Below, in pieces: positions 9,245 through 22,222 of a stretch of DNA of 64,000 bases (position 1 is the first letter of the stretch; every line of letters starts with the position of its first letter). The stretch is from assembly GCA_014218235.1 (NCBI GenBank), contig CM024755.1, positions 101,970,948-102,034,947 on the forward strand, in the 5' to 3' direction. Below the pieces are notes generated by a model, which saw only the letters and a program-made list of their open reading frames with translations, was not told the DNA's origin and did not search any database. Made by a program: the position numbers and the translations under genes. The stretch is from Colocasia esculenta (Eukaryota > Streptophyta > Magnoliopsida > Alismatales > Araceae).

Positions 9245-12200
9245 TGTCACGCCCCGACATTTAGCAGTGGAAAATAAACGCCAAGAGCGTGAGCGATACA
9301 TGTGTGCATATCACAGTCGAGTAATTCAGAGTAGCAACTAAATATAACACAAGATGTGAGACAATAAGATTGCCAGCCAAATAACCTTTATTTCATTTCC
9401 ATTCAACTAATTTAAAACCTTACATCCTCAGAGCCAATAACAGGACCCAATATTGTATCTCAAGTACATAAGACTTCAATAAATTAAACCTAACTATTAC
9501 AGACTCTATGAACTCTAAACTTCAATGGCTGACGTACTAAATAGACTGGTACACTTGAGCAGCTCATCACTCGTCCCCAGTCCCATTATTCTCAAACTCT
9601 TCATAATCATTACCTGAAAATATTAAGGAAAGCAGGTGTGAGCGCACTAGCGCCCAATAGGATTTACATCTCATGGTGCGGGCATGCTTTACGTAATTAA
9701 CATGTTAACATTGGCAATACTATCATGCAATGCTCATGACAATAACGATAGCAACAAATCCAACTATAACACGTACGAGGATGGCTCAATATCAATTCGT
9801 GATAATTCTTATATAGAACGGAACGAATATCAATGAGTAGGATGACAGTAGGATCATTTATCAATGGACGAGATTCAATACCATGTAGCATGTACAATAG
9901 ATATCTCAAGTTGAATTCCATAGAATTCCAGTGGACAATGACATATTGAGTTCAATAACGATGACATGTACAATAGATTTGGCCATTTCACATATAGCAG
10001 TTCAATCAATCAATCAATCATTCAATAACATTGTGGAAATTACCCAGATCAATCTTGCATTCAATTAGGTGATTTCCAGACACCTCAATGGATCATATAC
10101 TCTCGCGATTTATAAGTATTTCGGGTGCTCCTCCCAAGACCAGACTGGGCCCTATTTGCACAGGCATAGTTGTGAACCGAAGTTCCAATAATTTTTGGTA
10201 ATTCTATTCATTCATTTATGGCCAACATGATTTTCCAAGCAATGGACAATGAGGAACTAAAGATCATGTCAATGATGATATAGAGAATAATGCAAGGGGA
10301 CATGATCCAGATTAATTTCGGCAGCATAACGGCTTAATCTCATTAGTTCAATCTTTACACTTAATGGCTTGGTCTCAATGTTATCAGATCACTCTCACGA
10401 GAAGTAGATAAGAATAGAAGTGCAATCTATCTTCCGGGTACTTCATTGGTACAACCAACTCGGTCTCCATGAGGGAATCCATAGAGTACGGAGATTTACA
10501 TAGGTCTTAAGAGAAAGGTCACTAGACTGCCGATACGAAATGACTGGCCGTGAGTTTCCAATACCCCAAGAAAGGGCTGCCTATAAGTGCAATGTGACGT
10601 GTAGAGCGTGTCTCAATCCACAATCCATCAATTTGAAACAAGGCGGAAAGCTTATAACAAACATGCATGACATGTAAGCAATTCAATCTATCACATGGTT
10701 GCTGTACTTTTAAAATATATCACATTTCAGTTATGGACAAGTCAGAATATGGACATAGCAAATATCAATCACATGATCCCATGGTAGATGACATCAATCA
10801 ATCATTAACACTTGTAATAGGTATTCAAATACTTATGATTTCATGTAGGTTGATCACTTTTAGGCCATTGACTAGCTACATGACATGATATGACATAAAG
10901 ACAGGCATATAGTAGACTGAACAGCTCCTTAAAATAGTCTCGAGTTGGCCTTCAAATCGCGACGGGCACAGTCGTCTCACTTCAAAGAGCCATACATAGT
11001 GAAATCATAGTTCTGTAACAAGTAGATAAATCACAACGGACCTACCCGTCGCGTTCAAATCGTGATGGGACAGATCGTCACCTTTTTAGTCGGGAATCGA
11101 TTACCACATCCATTGTCTAAATAGGAACGAGACGGTTCCACCAGTCGCGTTCATAACGCGACAAGTCAATATGTCGCGATGGCCTTTGAATCGTGACGTT
11201 CTCCTATGTCGTGTTCAAGAGTTGCTTTTAAAATCTGAATATAAAAATAGGAAAAAATGTTTGAGCGGGAAAAAGTCCAAATCGCGACGGTATGTGCTGT
11301 CATGTTCAAGAAGGGCGTTGAAACCCATGCGGCGCACAGTTTCATGCGTCAGGGTTGACTAGTCAGACTTCAAATCAAGACGGAATGGTCTATCTCCTTT
11401 TACTAAATCGTGATATACATGTACGTCACGTTCATGCAACAAGAATTGCGACGTCTGGTGTCGTCACGTTCTTGGATCTTGCCCGAAAGCCAGAAAAAGC
11501 GTGACACTCCTTCATGATAGACTTATAACTTGACATCTAGCGATATTAAGATCAAACTCTGAACATGAAAAGTGTTAAGGACATCGAGTAGAAGAAAACT
11601 ACCATTTTCGTTTGACCCAATTCAGTCTCAATTTGCGTGAAACACATGAAGAACACATAAAGCCCTATCTTTGTGCGACTCTTGGAAAATGCTTAACACG
11701 ACTTATATGGTTCATGAAAATTAGGGAAAACATATACAAATGAAACTAGACTCGATGCTCTTTCCAATGGTATGTGCAATGTTTACTTTAAGCCCGAGAT
11801 CACCTACCTTTGTGTAGCTCTAAGATGGGTGATGACACAGGTCGCAGTAGAGGATGGATGGGGAAGAAGCTCTGATTCCTGGCCGTTCTCCTCCTCCTCT
11901 GGTGCCCTAGCTCACCACAACACGACCCCAACTTGATGGTAAACCTTCTCAACTAGTTTTAGGATGATTATTTATATGATTAGGGTTTAATTTCAAGTCC
12001 TAACAAGACTAGGAAGGAGGGCTGTAGTTTTGGCTTGGCCCCTTCTTTGCTTTGGGGATTCTCCTCCCAATTGAAGTAGGAATGCCATTAGGAACTTCCC
12101 ATCATGGGTAGGCATGATTTTGATTTCCATCCATGGCTAATCACTCATGATTTAACCCTAATTTGCCCTTTCCTATTTTCTACGCAATTATGGTTACAAA

Positions 12201-12387
12201 TTGGGGTTTATTGCTATTGGGTTTTAATCTTTGGCCCATTTAGAGTTATCTTAACCCAATATATTTTAAATGGTTAATTCCACATGTGGGGATTTTAATT
12301 ATGACTTTTATCTTATTTCTATTCAATAATTTTATTTATTTACTATTTTTCTTAATTTTCAATCATTTAAATTTCCAGGGTGCTACA
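9245..12387 (-). repeat. Gyp-1 3' LTR (3143 bp)
   Basis: In the minus orientation it begins TGTAGCACCCTGG and ends GTCGGGGCGTGACA. It has a TATA-like ATATAAATAATC at about 11966-11976. About 160 bases further in transcription it has AAAG/GTAGGTGATC (11802-11808), a good 5' splice-site consensus. A cluster of tcgcgac-type motifs covers 10960-11500. Confidence 0.85.
10940..11500. repeat. Irregular TCGCGAC motif cluster (Gyp-1 3' LTR)
   Basis: Many spaced copies of aatcgcgacg/cgtcgcgttca and decayed forms (gtgacg, cgtcacgttc) alternate in orientation every 20-40 bases. The decayed copies differ mainly by C-to-T or G-to-A changes. The matching cluster in the other LTR is at 20720-21250. Confidence 0.7.
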
Positions 12388-12400
12388 TCCTCCCCCACTT
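12388..12400 (-). promoter_or_regulatory. Gyp-1 polypurine tract
   Basis: The minus strand reads AAGTGGGGGAGGA directly before the TGTAGC start of the 3' LTR, the normal position for plus-strand priming. Confidence 0.85.
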
Positions 12401-15400
12401 AAGAAAATTTGGTCCCCAAATTTATACAGAATGGTATAGTATCATACCTGAGAATAATTCTGGGTGGTTTTTCTTCATTCTTTCCTCCGTTTCCCAGGTA
12501 GTATTGGTAACTCCTTCTCGACTCCACTGGACCTTCACCATAGGTATGGTACGATTTCTGAGTCGTTGTAACTTCTGATCCAATAGCTTGATCGATTTCT
12601 CCTCATAAGTCAAGTCTTCTCGAATCTCCAGGTCTTCATGGTGAATCACATGGTCTGCATTGAATAGATACTTTCTCAGCATGGATATGTGGAAGACGTT
12701 GTGTACATTAGCTAGTTGTGGCAGTAGTGCAACTCTATAGGCTACCTGACCAACCCTTTCAAGAATTTCGAAAGGGCCGATAAATCTGGGACTCAACTTT
12801 CCCTTGATCTCAAATCTTTGAATTCCCCTTGAAGGTGAGACCTTCAAGAAAACATGGTCACCAACTTGGAATTCCAGCTCTCTTCTCCTTTTGTCTGCAT
12901 AACTTTTCTGCCTTGACTGTGCTATCTTCATACGTTCTCGAATTACTTGTACGTTCCTGACAGTTACTTCCACCAAGTCGGGTCCAACCCATTGGTTTTC
13001 TCCAACCTCCTCCCAACAAAGAGGTGATTTACAACTCCTGCCATATAAGGCCTTAAACGGTGCCATTTTGATGCTTGCCTGATAGTTGTTGTTATATGCA
13101 AACTCTATTAGATACAACTAGTCATCTCAGCGTCCCCTAAAATTAAGCACAAGGGCACGAAGCATGTCTTCCACTATTTGATTGGTTCTTTCAGTTTGTC
13201 CATCCGTCTGAGGATGAAAGGAAGTGCTAAAGTTCAATTTGGTGCCTAGTGCTGCTTGTAACTTTTCCAGAAGTGCGAAGTGAATCTAGGGTCCTGATCA
13301 GATATTATGGTGGATGGAACCCCATGCAATCTAACTACTTCTTTTACATAAAGTGCAGCCAACACATCTACTGTCTATGTGCTCTTAATTGGCAAGAAAT
13401 GAGCTGCCTTGGTCAATCAGTCAACTATTACCCATATTGCGTCCATAGCACCTCTAATCCTGGGCAGTCCCATGATAAAGTTCATACCGATGCTATCCCA
13501 CTTCCATTCTAGAATTTCTAGTGGTAGCAATCCATCGGCCATTCGAAAATACTCAGCCTTGACTTTCATGCATGTTAATAATATGCCACATGGTCGGCCA
13601 CATCCCTCTTCATATTCAGACACCAATAAGATCTTTTCAAGTCTCGGTACATCTATGTTGATCCAGGATGAATTGTGTACTTTGACTAATGAGCTTCATT
13701 TAACAGCTTCTTCTTGAGTTCCCCATGATCAGGGACACATGTTCTGCCTTGGAATAGTAATCTTCCATCAGCTGCTAGAGAAAAATCTGATTTTTGTTCT
13801 AGCTTCTCTCTAATCTCAACTAAGAAAGGATCCTCTCTTGTTTCTCCTTGATTTCAGTTAATAGATCAGATTGTATTTTGATATTAGAAATCATCACTTG
13901 TTTCTCCTTCATTCCCATGTCTAAATTCAAACTTGCAAACTATTCTAGTAACTTTCATTCGCCCAGCATCATACTAGCTAGCATAGTTCCTAATTGTCTA
14001 CTTAGAGCGTCTGCCACCACATTGGCTTTTCCTGGGTGATATTGAATGAAAACGTCAAAGTCTTTGAGGTACTCTAACCACCTTCTTTGTCTCATGTTAA
14101 GCTCCTTCTGTGAGAATAAATATTTCAGGCTCTTGTGGTCAGAAAAGACTTTAAATTGTTCACCATAAATGTAGTGCCTCCATATTTTCAAGGCGAACAC
14201 TACGGTTGCTAGCTCCAGGTCATGTACAGGATAGTTTACATCATGGGTTTTCAATTGTCTCAAGGCATATGCTATTACCTTTCCTTGTTGCATTAGGACA
14301 CATCCTAAACTTGTTTTGGAAGCATCTGAGTAGATTTCAAATCCTCCCTCTTCAGTGGGTAAGGCGAGGACAGGAGCAGAGGTCAGACACTTCTTCAAGC
14401 TATTAAAGCTCTCTTCACATTTATCGGTCCACACAAATGGAATTTCCTTCCGGGTCACCGTGGTTAATGGCACTGCGATCTTTGAGAAATCCTTTATGAA
14501 TCTTCTATAATACCCTGCTAATCCCAAAAAACTTCTGATCTCCATGACGCTTGTTGGTCTCTCCCACTTCAATACTGCCTCTACTTTTGATGGATTGACA
14601 GTGATACCATCCTTGGTTACCACATGCCCTAAAAAGGATACCTCCTCAAGCCAAAATTCACATTTACTCAGCTTGGCGTACAATTTATTTTCCCTCAGAA
14701 TTTGTAATGCAGTCCTCAAGTGTTCCTCATGCTCTTCTTTTGTTTTGGAATAGATCAATATATCATCAATGAATACCACCACAAATTTATCGAGGTAAGG
14801 GCGATAAATACTATTCATCAGCTGCATGAAAACTACAGGAGCATTTGTTAGTCCAAAAGGCATAACAATGAAATCATAATGCTCGTACCTGCTTCGAAAG
14901 GATGCCTTGTGGATATCTTCTCCTTTAATCCCCAATTGATGATAGCCGGATCTGAGATCTATCTTAGAGAAATATTTAGCTCCAGACAGTTGATCAAATA
15001 ATTCATCAATCCTTGGCAGGGGATATTTGTTCTTGATTATTAATTGATTCAGTTGTCTATAGTCTATGCATAATCTCATCGACCCATCCTTCTTCTTGAC
15101 AAAGAGAACAGGTGCACCCCATGGTGATGTGCTTGGTCGAATAAACCCTTTCTCTAGTAGTTCCATCAGTTGCTCCTTTAACTCCTTCAGTTCCGCAGGG
15201 GACATTCTATATGGTGCCCTAGATATTGGTGTCGCTCTAGGGATCAACTCAATGGTAAAGTCAACCTCTCGCTCAGGAGGAATACCTGGCAAGTTTTTGA
15301 GAAATACATCAGCATATTCGCTGACAGTAGGAATGCTCTCAATCTTGACTTCCTTCTTTGTGGTGACAACTGCAGCTAGAAAGGCTATACAACCTTTCCA

Positions 15401-15605
15401 CATCATCCTCTTGGCTTGTAGTGTAGAAATGAGGGACAGTTTCCTATGATTTCTATCTCCCGAGAACACTAACTTTGGATATTGACTAAATGTTACCTGA
15501 CTTTTCTTACAGTTGACACTAGCCCCATGTTCAGACAACCAGTTTGCTCCTAGTATCACATCATAACCCTCCATGTCCATGCATATTAAATTTACAGGTA
15601 GGTTT

Positions 15606-18591
15606 TGTAGTAACCTGGATTTTTTGAAAAATAAAAAATTAATAATATAAAAAGAAAACTAATTAAATTAATTAGAAAATCAAATAAAAGAGAATTAGAT
15701 AAAACCCATTAAATGAAAACAAGTAATGGGCTTTGTTAAATGGACCCATTAGAAATTAGTGGGCTAAAATAGAGATTTTTAAAAGGGGAATAATAGGAAA
15801 ATACCTTAAATTCGTAATTGAATTATTACTTAAACAGAAAGGAGGTATTTAATGCATTAAAAAGGAAGTTTGAGTTGGATTGAGATTCCTAAACCTACCC
15901 TAATGGGTTGGCCACGAAATTAGCTCCCATCCTAACCCAATTAGGAGATCTCATGCCTAAAAAGGGGAGAGGGAAATAGGAAATTGGAATTTATTAGGAA
16001 TTGGAGTTAAACTAGGAAAGGGAATGAGGAGATGCTTAAATACTCCTCTAAAACCCTTATGGCCGACCCTAGCTCGTGCCAAGGGTTTGCTAGACATGGG
16101 AAGGAGCCAAAGGGAAGGAGAATTCGTGGAGAAGAAGGATACCTCAAGTTCTTCCCCGAGTTCTTCAAGTTCAAACCCTAGAAGAGAAAAACCATTAAAG
16201 GTAGGCATTCTCATGAGCAAAACTACTGAGATTTTGACTGTAGATCGTTCCATGTACCAGGAACAATACCCTCAAGTTTCATGATTTATCATCAAGTCAA
16301 TAATTACTTCTTACTTTTCGAAGTTCTGCACTCATCTTGACCCCGAACCCCCTTTTTAAATCTCTTTCTCCTTGTACACCTGATCTCATGCCATGAAATT
16401 TTTATTGGAGATTCTGATGGTCGTTAGGCTTCTTTTGCCCTTGAAAGCCCTAATTTCCATCCATCCTATCATACGAATAAATTCGTTGATCTCATCTGTG
16501 TACTGTTCTAAGTTTTTCATGAATACCATGACCAAAGCATATCAAAACCCTGTTTGTTTTCAAATTCCTATTTATTGTAAGTACCCATGCATGTCTAGAA
16601 CAATTCGCAATTGGTTTCACAATTTTTCATCGCCTGTACAATTAGATATGTTTTTTTGAATCACCCTATGTCAAAATAGGGTAAGTCAAGTCCGCAATCC
16701 AATGCACTGCAGTCTCCCTATCGGACTCGGGCACATACCCTGTGAACGCGATGGCCCGATAGGCCACGCTCACAAGGGCCATCGCGACAGTGCCCTCTGT
16801 CACGATCTGATCACGACAGGGCCTATTGTCGCGATCTGCTGCCGGTCGGTTGGAGCCCGTCGCGACCTTCACATGACCCCTTCACGACCTACCTGCTCGA
16901 ACTGACAAGTCCATCGTGACCTGTACAATAGCCTGTCACGATCTTCTTGAACCCCGTCGCGACCCTTACAAGGGTACGTCGCATTCTGGCTTTTTGCATA
17001 AAAACCCCAAATTTTTTATGCTCTGACTCTCCACAGTGCTTGTACTCTTGTTTAACAGTCATACACACAGAAGATTTCACTTGTTATAAATTAAACATTT
17101 AGGTGTAATTAAAATACATTCACATGATCTTTTCTATCTACAATTTTATGACACTTACACACACTTGAACCATCCAAATATGGCTTAATTGGCATGAACA
17201 TGTTACATAAATTATCTGGTAATTTATGTCATTTAATTGCCTCATTCTTAAATATACTTGTGTATGTTTTCTCGTGATGTTTTGGAACATCGATACCGAT
17301 GCTCCACTGTTCTAGAACTCCTCTAGAACGTCAAGCACTTGTTTCTATATTTACACTCTCGCTTGACTTGGACAAACTCTCCGTCGGACACTCCTTCTGC
17401 GGACTAGTGAGTCTTTGTTCAAGGCCTCCATAAGTCTCCTCTGTCCATGGATTCCACATGGTCGATGAACTGGTTGTACCCTAACACCTATGATACCCTT
17501 TAGGGATCAATATGATCCAAACGGATATTAGAAGTTCGCTCTTATCTTGAATCACGCTGGACCTCTGGACCAGTGCGTAACATGGCCAGTGGAAAGGTAG
17601 TGAGTTCCACCTGACTGCCAACACCACGTGCGCCTGTTGTGCAACTGTTACTATCGCCTGTTTACTCGACATGTTATGTGCAATGTCCACTAGCTCTCAT
17701 CTATACTCGATTCGCTCATCTATTCACGTTCTCTCTACTATCTCGTCTATTCATCTAGTGCTCTCATCTATTTCTTGGTACTCTATATTGGCCATTGACT
17801 GATTGTCTAAAGATAAACAATATAACCAATGCCTGGCAATATATAAAGGGCCCGATCTAGTCCTGGGATGTGCGCCCGAAAGTGCTAGTGCCCATGGGAG
17901 TTAAATGATCAGAGTGTTTGACATTACACTCGAGTGCTATCTATCTCGACTATCTAAATGACAATCAAAAAGTGCTATGTTCTCTCGTTGTCTATTGACA
18001 AAAGCGCTATTCTATACTCGTTGTGCTATTGCTATACTTTGTGCTATTTGTACTATGGCCATCTTGCTATTTTGTGATATACTCGACACTTGTGCTATAT
18101 TTGGAAACCTGTGCTATTTCGTTCACATGCTATCATGCTATCTCTCACTTTACTTGACTCTTGCGCTCTATCATTAGTTACTCTGCCTTTTAATACATTA
18201 ATCATTTAAAGCCTACTTGACTATTGAGATTTAAGTCCTACTGGGCGTTATCGCTCACCCTGCGTTATTTATCGTTGTGTTCTCAGGTGAGACCGAGGAC
18301 GAACTTTACACTCAAGAGGACGAGAACGACCAGGAGTGATGTCAAGAGTACCCTAGTTTCCTAGTGCTATGATAGAGTCTTAGTTTAGTCTTTTACTTTT
18401 ATTTCAATGTAATTGGGCCCTATAGATTGGCTCTGATATTAGTGGTTGTAACTAGACATTTGGAAAGTTATTAATAAAAGGAATTTTCTTTAGTATTATT
18501 CATTGTGCAATGGTTTGATGTCTAGTACTCGCTCTATACCCGTTTACTTGCAACTGCCTCGCGTTCCGATATTCTGCGTCAGGGCGTGACA
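15606..18591 (+). mobile_element. soloS1: gypsy solo LTR (2986 bp)
   Basis: It begins TGTAGTAACCTGG and ends GGGCGTGACA, with exact TSDs ggttt at 15601-15605 and 18592-18596 and no internal coding region. It is the same family as soloS2 (37896-40854) in opposite orientation; for example, both contain the gcgcccgaaagtgctagtgc block. TATA-like ttaaata lies near 16036, followed by AAAG/GTAGGC at 16197-16206, a good splice donor. A second TATA-like tatataaa lies at 17840-17847 beside ccaat. A TCGCGAC cluster occupies 16735-16985. The insertion disrupts the Gyp-1 protease. Confidence 0.9.
16735..16985. repeat. TCGCGAC motif cluster (soloS1)
   Basis: Spaced gtcgcgac/gtcgcgatc/tcacgatc motifs alternate with cgatggcc, as in the Gyp-1 LTR cluster, although the surrounding LTR sequence differs. 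Confidence 0.6.
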
Positions 18592-18596
18592 GGTTT

Positions 18597-19533
18597 TGAG
18601 TTTCAATCAACACTTCACTAGATGGAAAGTGGTTTCTAAGCTTGGTGCCAAGACATATAGGGTTGACACAACTATTCCAGATTTCATTGGAATGGGTTTT
18701 ACAGATAAGGTATCAGCAAATGTTTGGAATACGAAGGAATGATTAGCTCCCATATCAAATAGAACAAATGCAGAACGGGATAGAATAGTAAGTGTACCTT
18801 CAACTACACCACCTTCCTCTGATGTAGTTGGTTCTTGTACTGCCTGCAGCCTAACCTAGCACTTCTGGCCTCCTTGTATTGCTGGTGTCTGATTCATCAC
18901 ACTCAGACAATTAGAGATCTTATGACTCTAACTCCCGTAGTGCAAGCACCTCCCTAGTGCTTTCCAGCAGTCTTCTGACCTGTGACTAGTTTTGTCACAG
19001 TGCTAGCATGGCTCCTTGTTGATGGCTTGTTGATAACCTCCATCCCTAAACTTCTTGACTTGTTAATTTCCAGTTTGGCCCATCAGTTGCTTTGTCTCGA
19101 CCACAGCTGGTGGCCTTTTCGATACTGATCCCTATTCTTTCTTTATCATGATGTTCTTGATAATCTCTGCTATAGCTAGCGAGTCCTCTAGTAGTAGTGC
19201 TTTCCTTACCATCTCCGGGTAAGTCTGTAGATCCATCGGTCCCAGTTGTGTGATGTACTAGGGCCTCAGACCGCTCATAAATCTCTTGGCCTTCAACCTC
19301 TTAGTTTGTACCAAGTGTGGGGCATAACGAGCCAGTTTAGAGAATTGGGCCTCGTATTTAGCTACAGACAGACTCCGTTGCTTCAGATTGGCGAATTCCT
19401 CCGCCTTCCTTTCTTGTACCCTATCAGAGAAGTACTTGTTGTTAAAATACTCCTTGAACTGCGCCCAAGTGGCCTGGGCATCACCTAGTGTATCCTCGAT
19501 CGACTCCCACCAAGTGCGTGCTTCCCTCTCTAG
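18597..19533 (-). pseudogene. Gyp-1 gag C-terminus and protease start
   Basis: The minus strand continues gag after the stop near 19535: WWESIEDTLGDAQATW, then KYEAQFSKLARYAPH, the decayed zinc knuckle and the protease motif. About six in-frame stops are present. It belongs to the 12422-19782 entry and is listed because it would otherwise look empty. Confidence 0.8.
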
Positions 19534-19782
19534 CTAAGAAGTAGCTAGAGTAACCTTGTTCTCATCAGTGCATCCCATCACACGGAACACACACTCAATT
19601 TCCTTGAGCCAGTGCTCAGCCTCGTCCAGGTCAGTGCTACCCCCGAACCTAGGTGGGTTCATACTCCTGAAGTTTCTTTGGAGATCTCCCTGAGTCTCAG
19701 CTCTACCCTGAGTGGCCTGTAGTAATGCCCGGGTCAATGTGTTGATTGTCCATTGCAAATCTCTCTCACGTGCACCGGCCAT

Positions 19783-19936
19783 TGCAATCTTTCAAGACAA
19801 CCATATTACGTTCATCATATATTAACTTCATCACAACTTAATTCTAACTGGATGACTTAGCCCGTGTTTCAACCCCAATCTCACCGTTAATTTTGACAAG
19901 TCGACACATGGGGTTTAGTTTTGACTAGGGCTAACA
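19783..19936. other. Gyp-1 leader remnant and deletion junction
   Basis: 150 bases upstream of gag. The primer site is absent, and at about 19937 the sequence jumps into the middle of the LTR (equivalent to 10166). Confidence 0.7.
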
Positions 19937-22139
19937 ATAGTTGTGAACCAAAGTTCCAATAATTTCTGGTAATTCCATTCATTCATTTATGGACAACATG
20001 ATTTTCCAAGCAATGGACAATGAGGAACTAAAGATCATGTCAATGATGATATAGAGAACAATGCAAGGGGACATGATCCAGATTAATTTTGGCAGCATAA
20101 CGGCTTAATCTCATTAGTTCAATCTTTACACTTAATGGCTTGGTTTCAATGTTATCAAATCACTCTCATGAGAAGTAGATAAGAATAGAAGTGCAATCTA
20201 TCTTCCGGGAACTTCATTGGTACATCCAACTCGGTCTCCATGAGAGAATCCATAAAGTACGAAGATTTACGGAGGTCTTAAGAGAAAGGTCACTAGAGTG
20301 CCGATACGGAATGACCAACTGTGAGTTTCCAATCCCCCAAGAAAGGGCTGCCTATAAGTGCAATGTGACGTGTAGAACGTGTCTCAATCCACAATCCATC
20401 GGTTTGAAACAAGGTGGAAACCTTATAACAAACATGCATGACATGTAAGCAATTCAATCTATCACATGGTTGCTGTACTTTTAACATATATCACATTTCA
20501 GTTAAGGACAAGTCAGAATATGGACATAGAAAATATCAATCACATGATCCCATGGTAGATGACATCAATCAATCATTAACACTTGGAATAGGTATTCAAA
20601 TTCTTATGATTTCATGTATGTTGATCACTTTTAGGCCATTGACTAGCTACATGACATGATATAACATAAAGACATGCATATAGTAGACTGAACAGCTCCT
20701 TAAAACAGTCTTGGGTTGGCCTTTAAATCGTGACAGACATAGTCATCACACTTCAAAGGGCCATACACAGTGAAATTACGGTTCTGTAACAAGTAGATAA
20801 ATCGCGATGGACCTACCCGTCACGTTCAAATCGCGACGGGACAGATCGTCGCATTTTCGGTTGGGAATCGATTACCACATCGATTGTCTAAACAGGAAGG
20901 CTACGGTTCCACCAGTCGCGTTCATAACGTGACAAGTCGATGTGTCGCGATGGCCTTTGAATCACGACGTTCTCCTACGTCACGCTCAAGAGTTGCTTTT
21001 AAAATCCGAATATAAAAATAGGCAAAAATGTTTGAGCAGGAAAAAGTCCAAATCGCGACGGTATGTGCTGTCGCATTCAAGAAGGGCGCTGAAACCCATG
21101 CGGTGCATAGTTTCATGCATCAGGGTTGACTGGTCAGACTTCAAATCACGACGGAATGCTCTGTTGCCTTTTATTGAATCGCGACGTACATGTACGTCGT
21201 GTTCATGCAACAAGAATCGCGATGTCTGGTGTCGTCGTGTTCTTGGATCTTGCCCGAAAGCGAGAAAAAGCGTGACACTCCTTCATAATAGACTTATAAC
21301 TTAACATCTAGCGATATTTAGACCAAACTCTGAACATGAAAAGTGTTAAGGACATCGAGTAGAAGAAAACTACCATTTTGGTTTGACCCAATTCAACCTC
21401 GGTTTGCGTGAAACACATAAGAACACATAGAGCCCTATCTTTACGCGACTCTTGGAAAACACTTAACACGACTTACATGGTTCATGAAAATTGGGGAAAA
21501 CATGTACAAATGAAACTAGACTCGATGCTCTTTCCAATGGTATGTGCAATGTTTACTTTAAGCCCGAGATCACCTACCTTTGTGTAGCTCTAAGATGGGT
21601 GATGACACAGGTAGCAGTAGAGGATGGATGGGGAAGAAGCTCCGGTTCCCGGCCATTCTCCTCCTCCTCTGATGCCCTAGCTCGCCTCCACATGACCCCA
21701 ACTCGATGGTAAACCTTCCTAACTAGTTTTAGGATGATTATTTATATGATTAGGGTTTAATTTCAAGTGCTAACAAGACTAGGAAGGAGGGCTGCAGTTT
21801 TGGCTTGGCCCCTTCCTTGCTTTGGGGATTCTCCTCCCAATTAAAGTAGGAATGCCATTAGGAACTTCCCATCATGTCTAGGCATGATTTTGATTGCCAT
21901 CCATGGCTAATCACTCATGATTTAACCCTAATTTGCCCTTTCCTATTTTCTACACAATTATGGTTACGAATTTTGGGGTTTATTGCTATTGGGTTTAGGG
22001 TTAATTCCACATATATTTTAAATGGTTAATTCCACATGTGGGTATTTTAATTATGACTTTTATTTTATTTCTATTCAACATTTTTATTTATTTGCTATTT
22101 TTCTTAATTTTCAATCATTTAAATTTTTGGGGCGCTACT
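19937..22139 (-). repeat. Gyp-1 5' LTR, truncated at its inner end
   Basis: Colinear with 10166-12387 of the other LTR, with scattered substitutions. The outer end reads TGTAGCGCCCC on the minus strand except that the terminal base is changed. The U5-proximal ~920 bp are missing. The splice-donor-like AAAGGTAGGT is preserved at 21572-21580. Confidence 0.85.
20720..21250. repeat. TCGCGAC motif cluster (Gyp-1 5' LTR)
   Basis: Same cluster as 10940-11500. More copies here keep the exact tcgcgac form (for example 20802, 20829, 21054, 21178), so it is less decayed than its partner. Confidence 0.7.
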
Positions 22140-22149
22140 CTCTCTCTCT

Positions 22150-22217
<68 letters not shown>
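22138..22217. repeat. (CT)n(TA)n microsatellite at Gyp-1 junction
   Basis: About 35 bases of ct repeat followed by about 45 bases of ta repeat, immediately outside the Gyp-1 LTR end. The run probably expanded from the ctctctc at the insertion site seen at 9237-9244. Confidence 0.9.

Positions 22218-22222
<5 letters not shown>

Larger units (their letters stand above)
12422..19782 (-). pseudogene. Gyp-1 gag-pol polyprotein, split by soloS1
   Basis: Gag starts at 19782 (MAGARERDLQ) and runs on without introns through LATS and a stop to REARTWW. The zinc knuckle (about 18900-19010) has lost Cys residues, and the protease motif reads LFDMGANHSF (about 18745) instead of LFDTGA. SoloS1 interrupts the protease at 15606-18591. 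The frame at 13955-15580 is intact: protease end (DVILGANWL), RT with FIDD at about 14763-14774, and RNase H (IYSDAS, HDLELA, then the YHPGKANVVADALSR linker). Integrase (13118-13950) is broken by stops and frame shifts, though ISDQDPRF remains readable. The last frame (12422-13117) has AYNNNYQASI, the VFHISMLRKY block and a chromodomain-like end (VKVQWSREG, TTWE). Family and order are certain; the copy is inactive. Confidence 0.9.
9245..22139 (-). mobile_element. Gyp-1: Ty3/gypsy chromovirus, nested in soloA
   Basis: Minus-strand element bounded by ctctc at 9240-9244 and 22140-22144, consistent with a 5-bp TSD (the right copy is in a CT-rich run). Its 3' LTR is at 9245-12387, the polypurine tract at 12388-12400, gag-pol at 12422-19782 (split by soloS1) and a 5'-truncated copy of the other LTR at 19937-22139. 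A deletion at about 19936 removed the inner ~920 bp of the 5' LTR together with the primer-binding site. Without soloS1 the element is about 9.9 kb. The chromodomain-like C-terminus and long LTRs point to the Tekay/Del branch. Confidence 0.85.

Noticed and set aside
15066..15449. Plus-strand open frames over Gyp-1 pol (likewise 54670-57372 over Gyp-3).
   Set aside because: They are antisense shadows of well-matched minus-strand retroelement domains.
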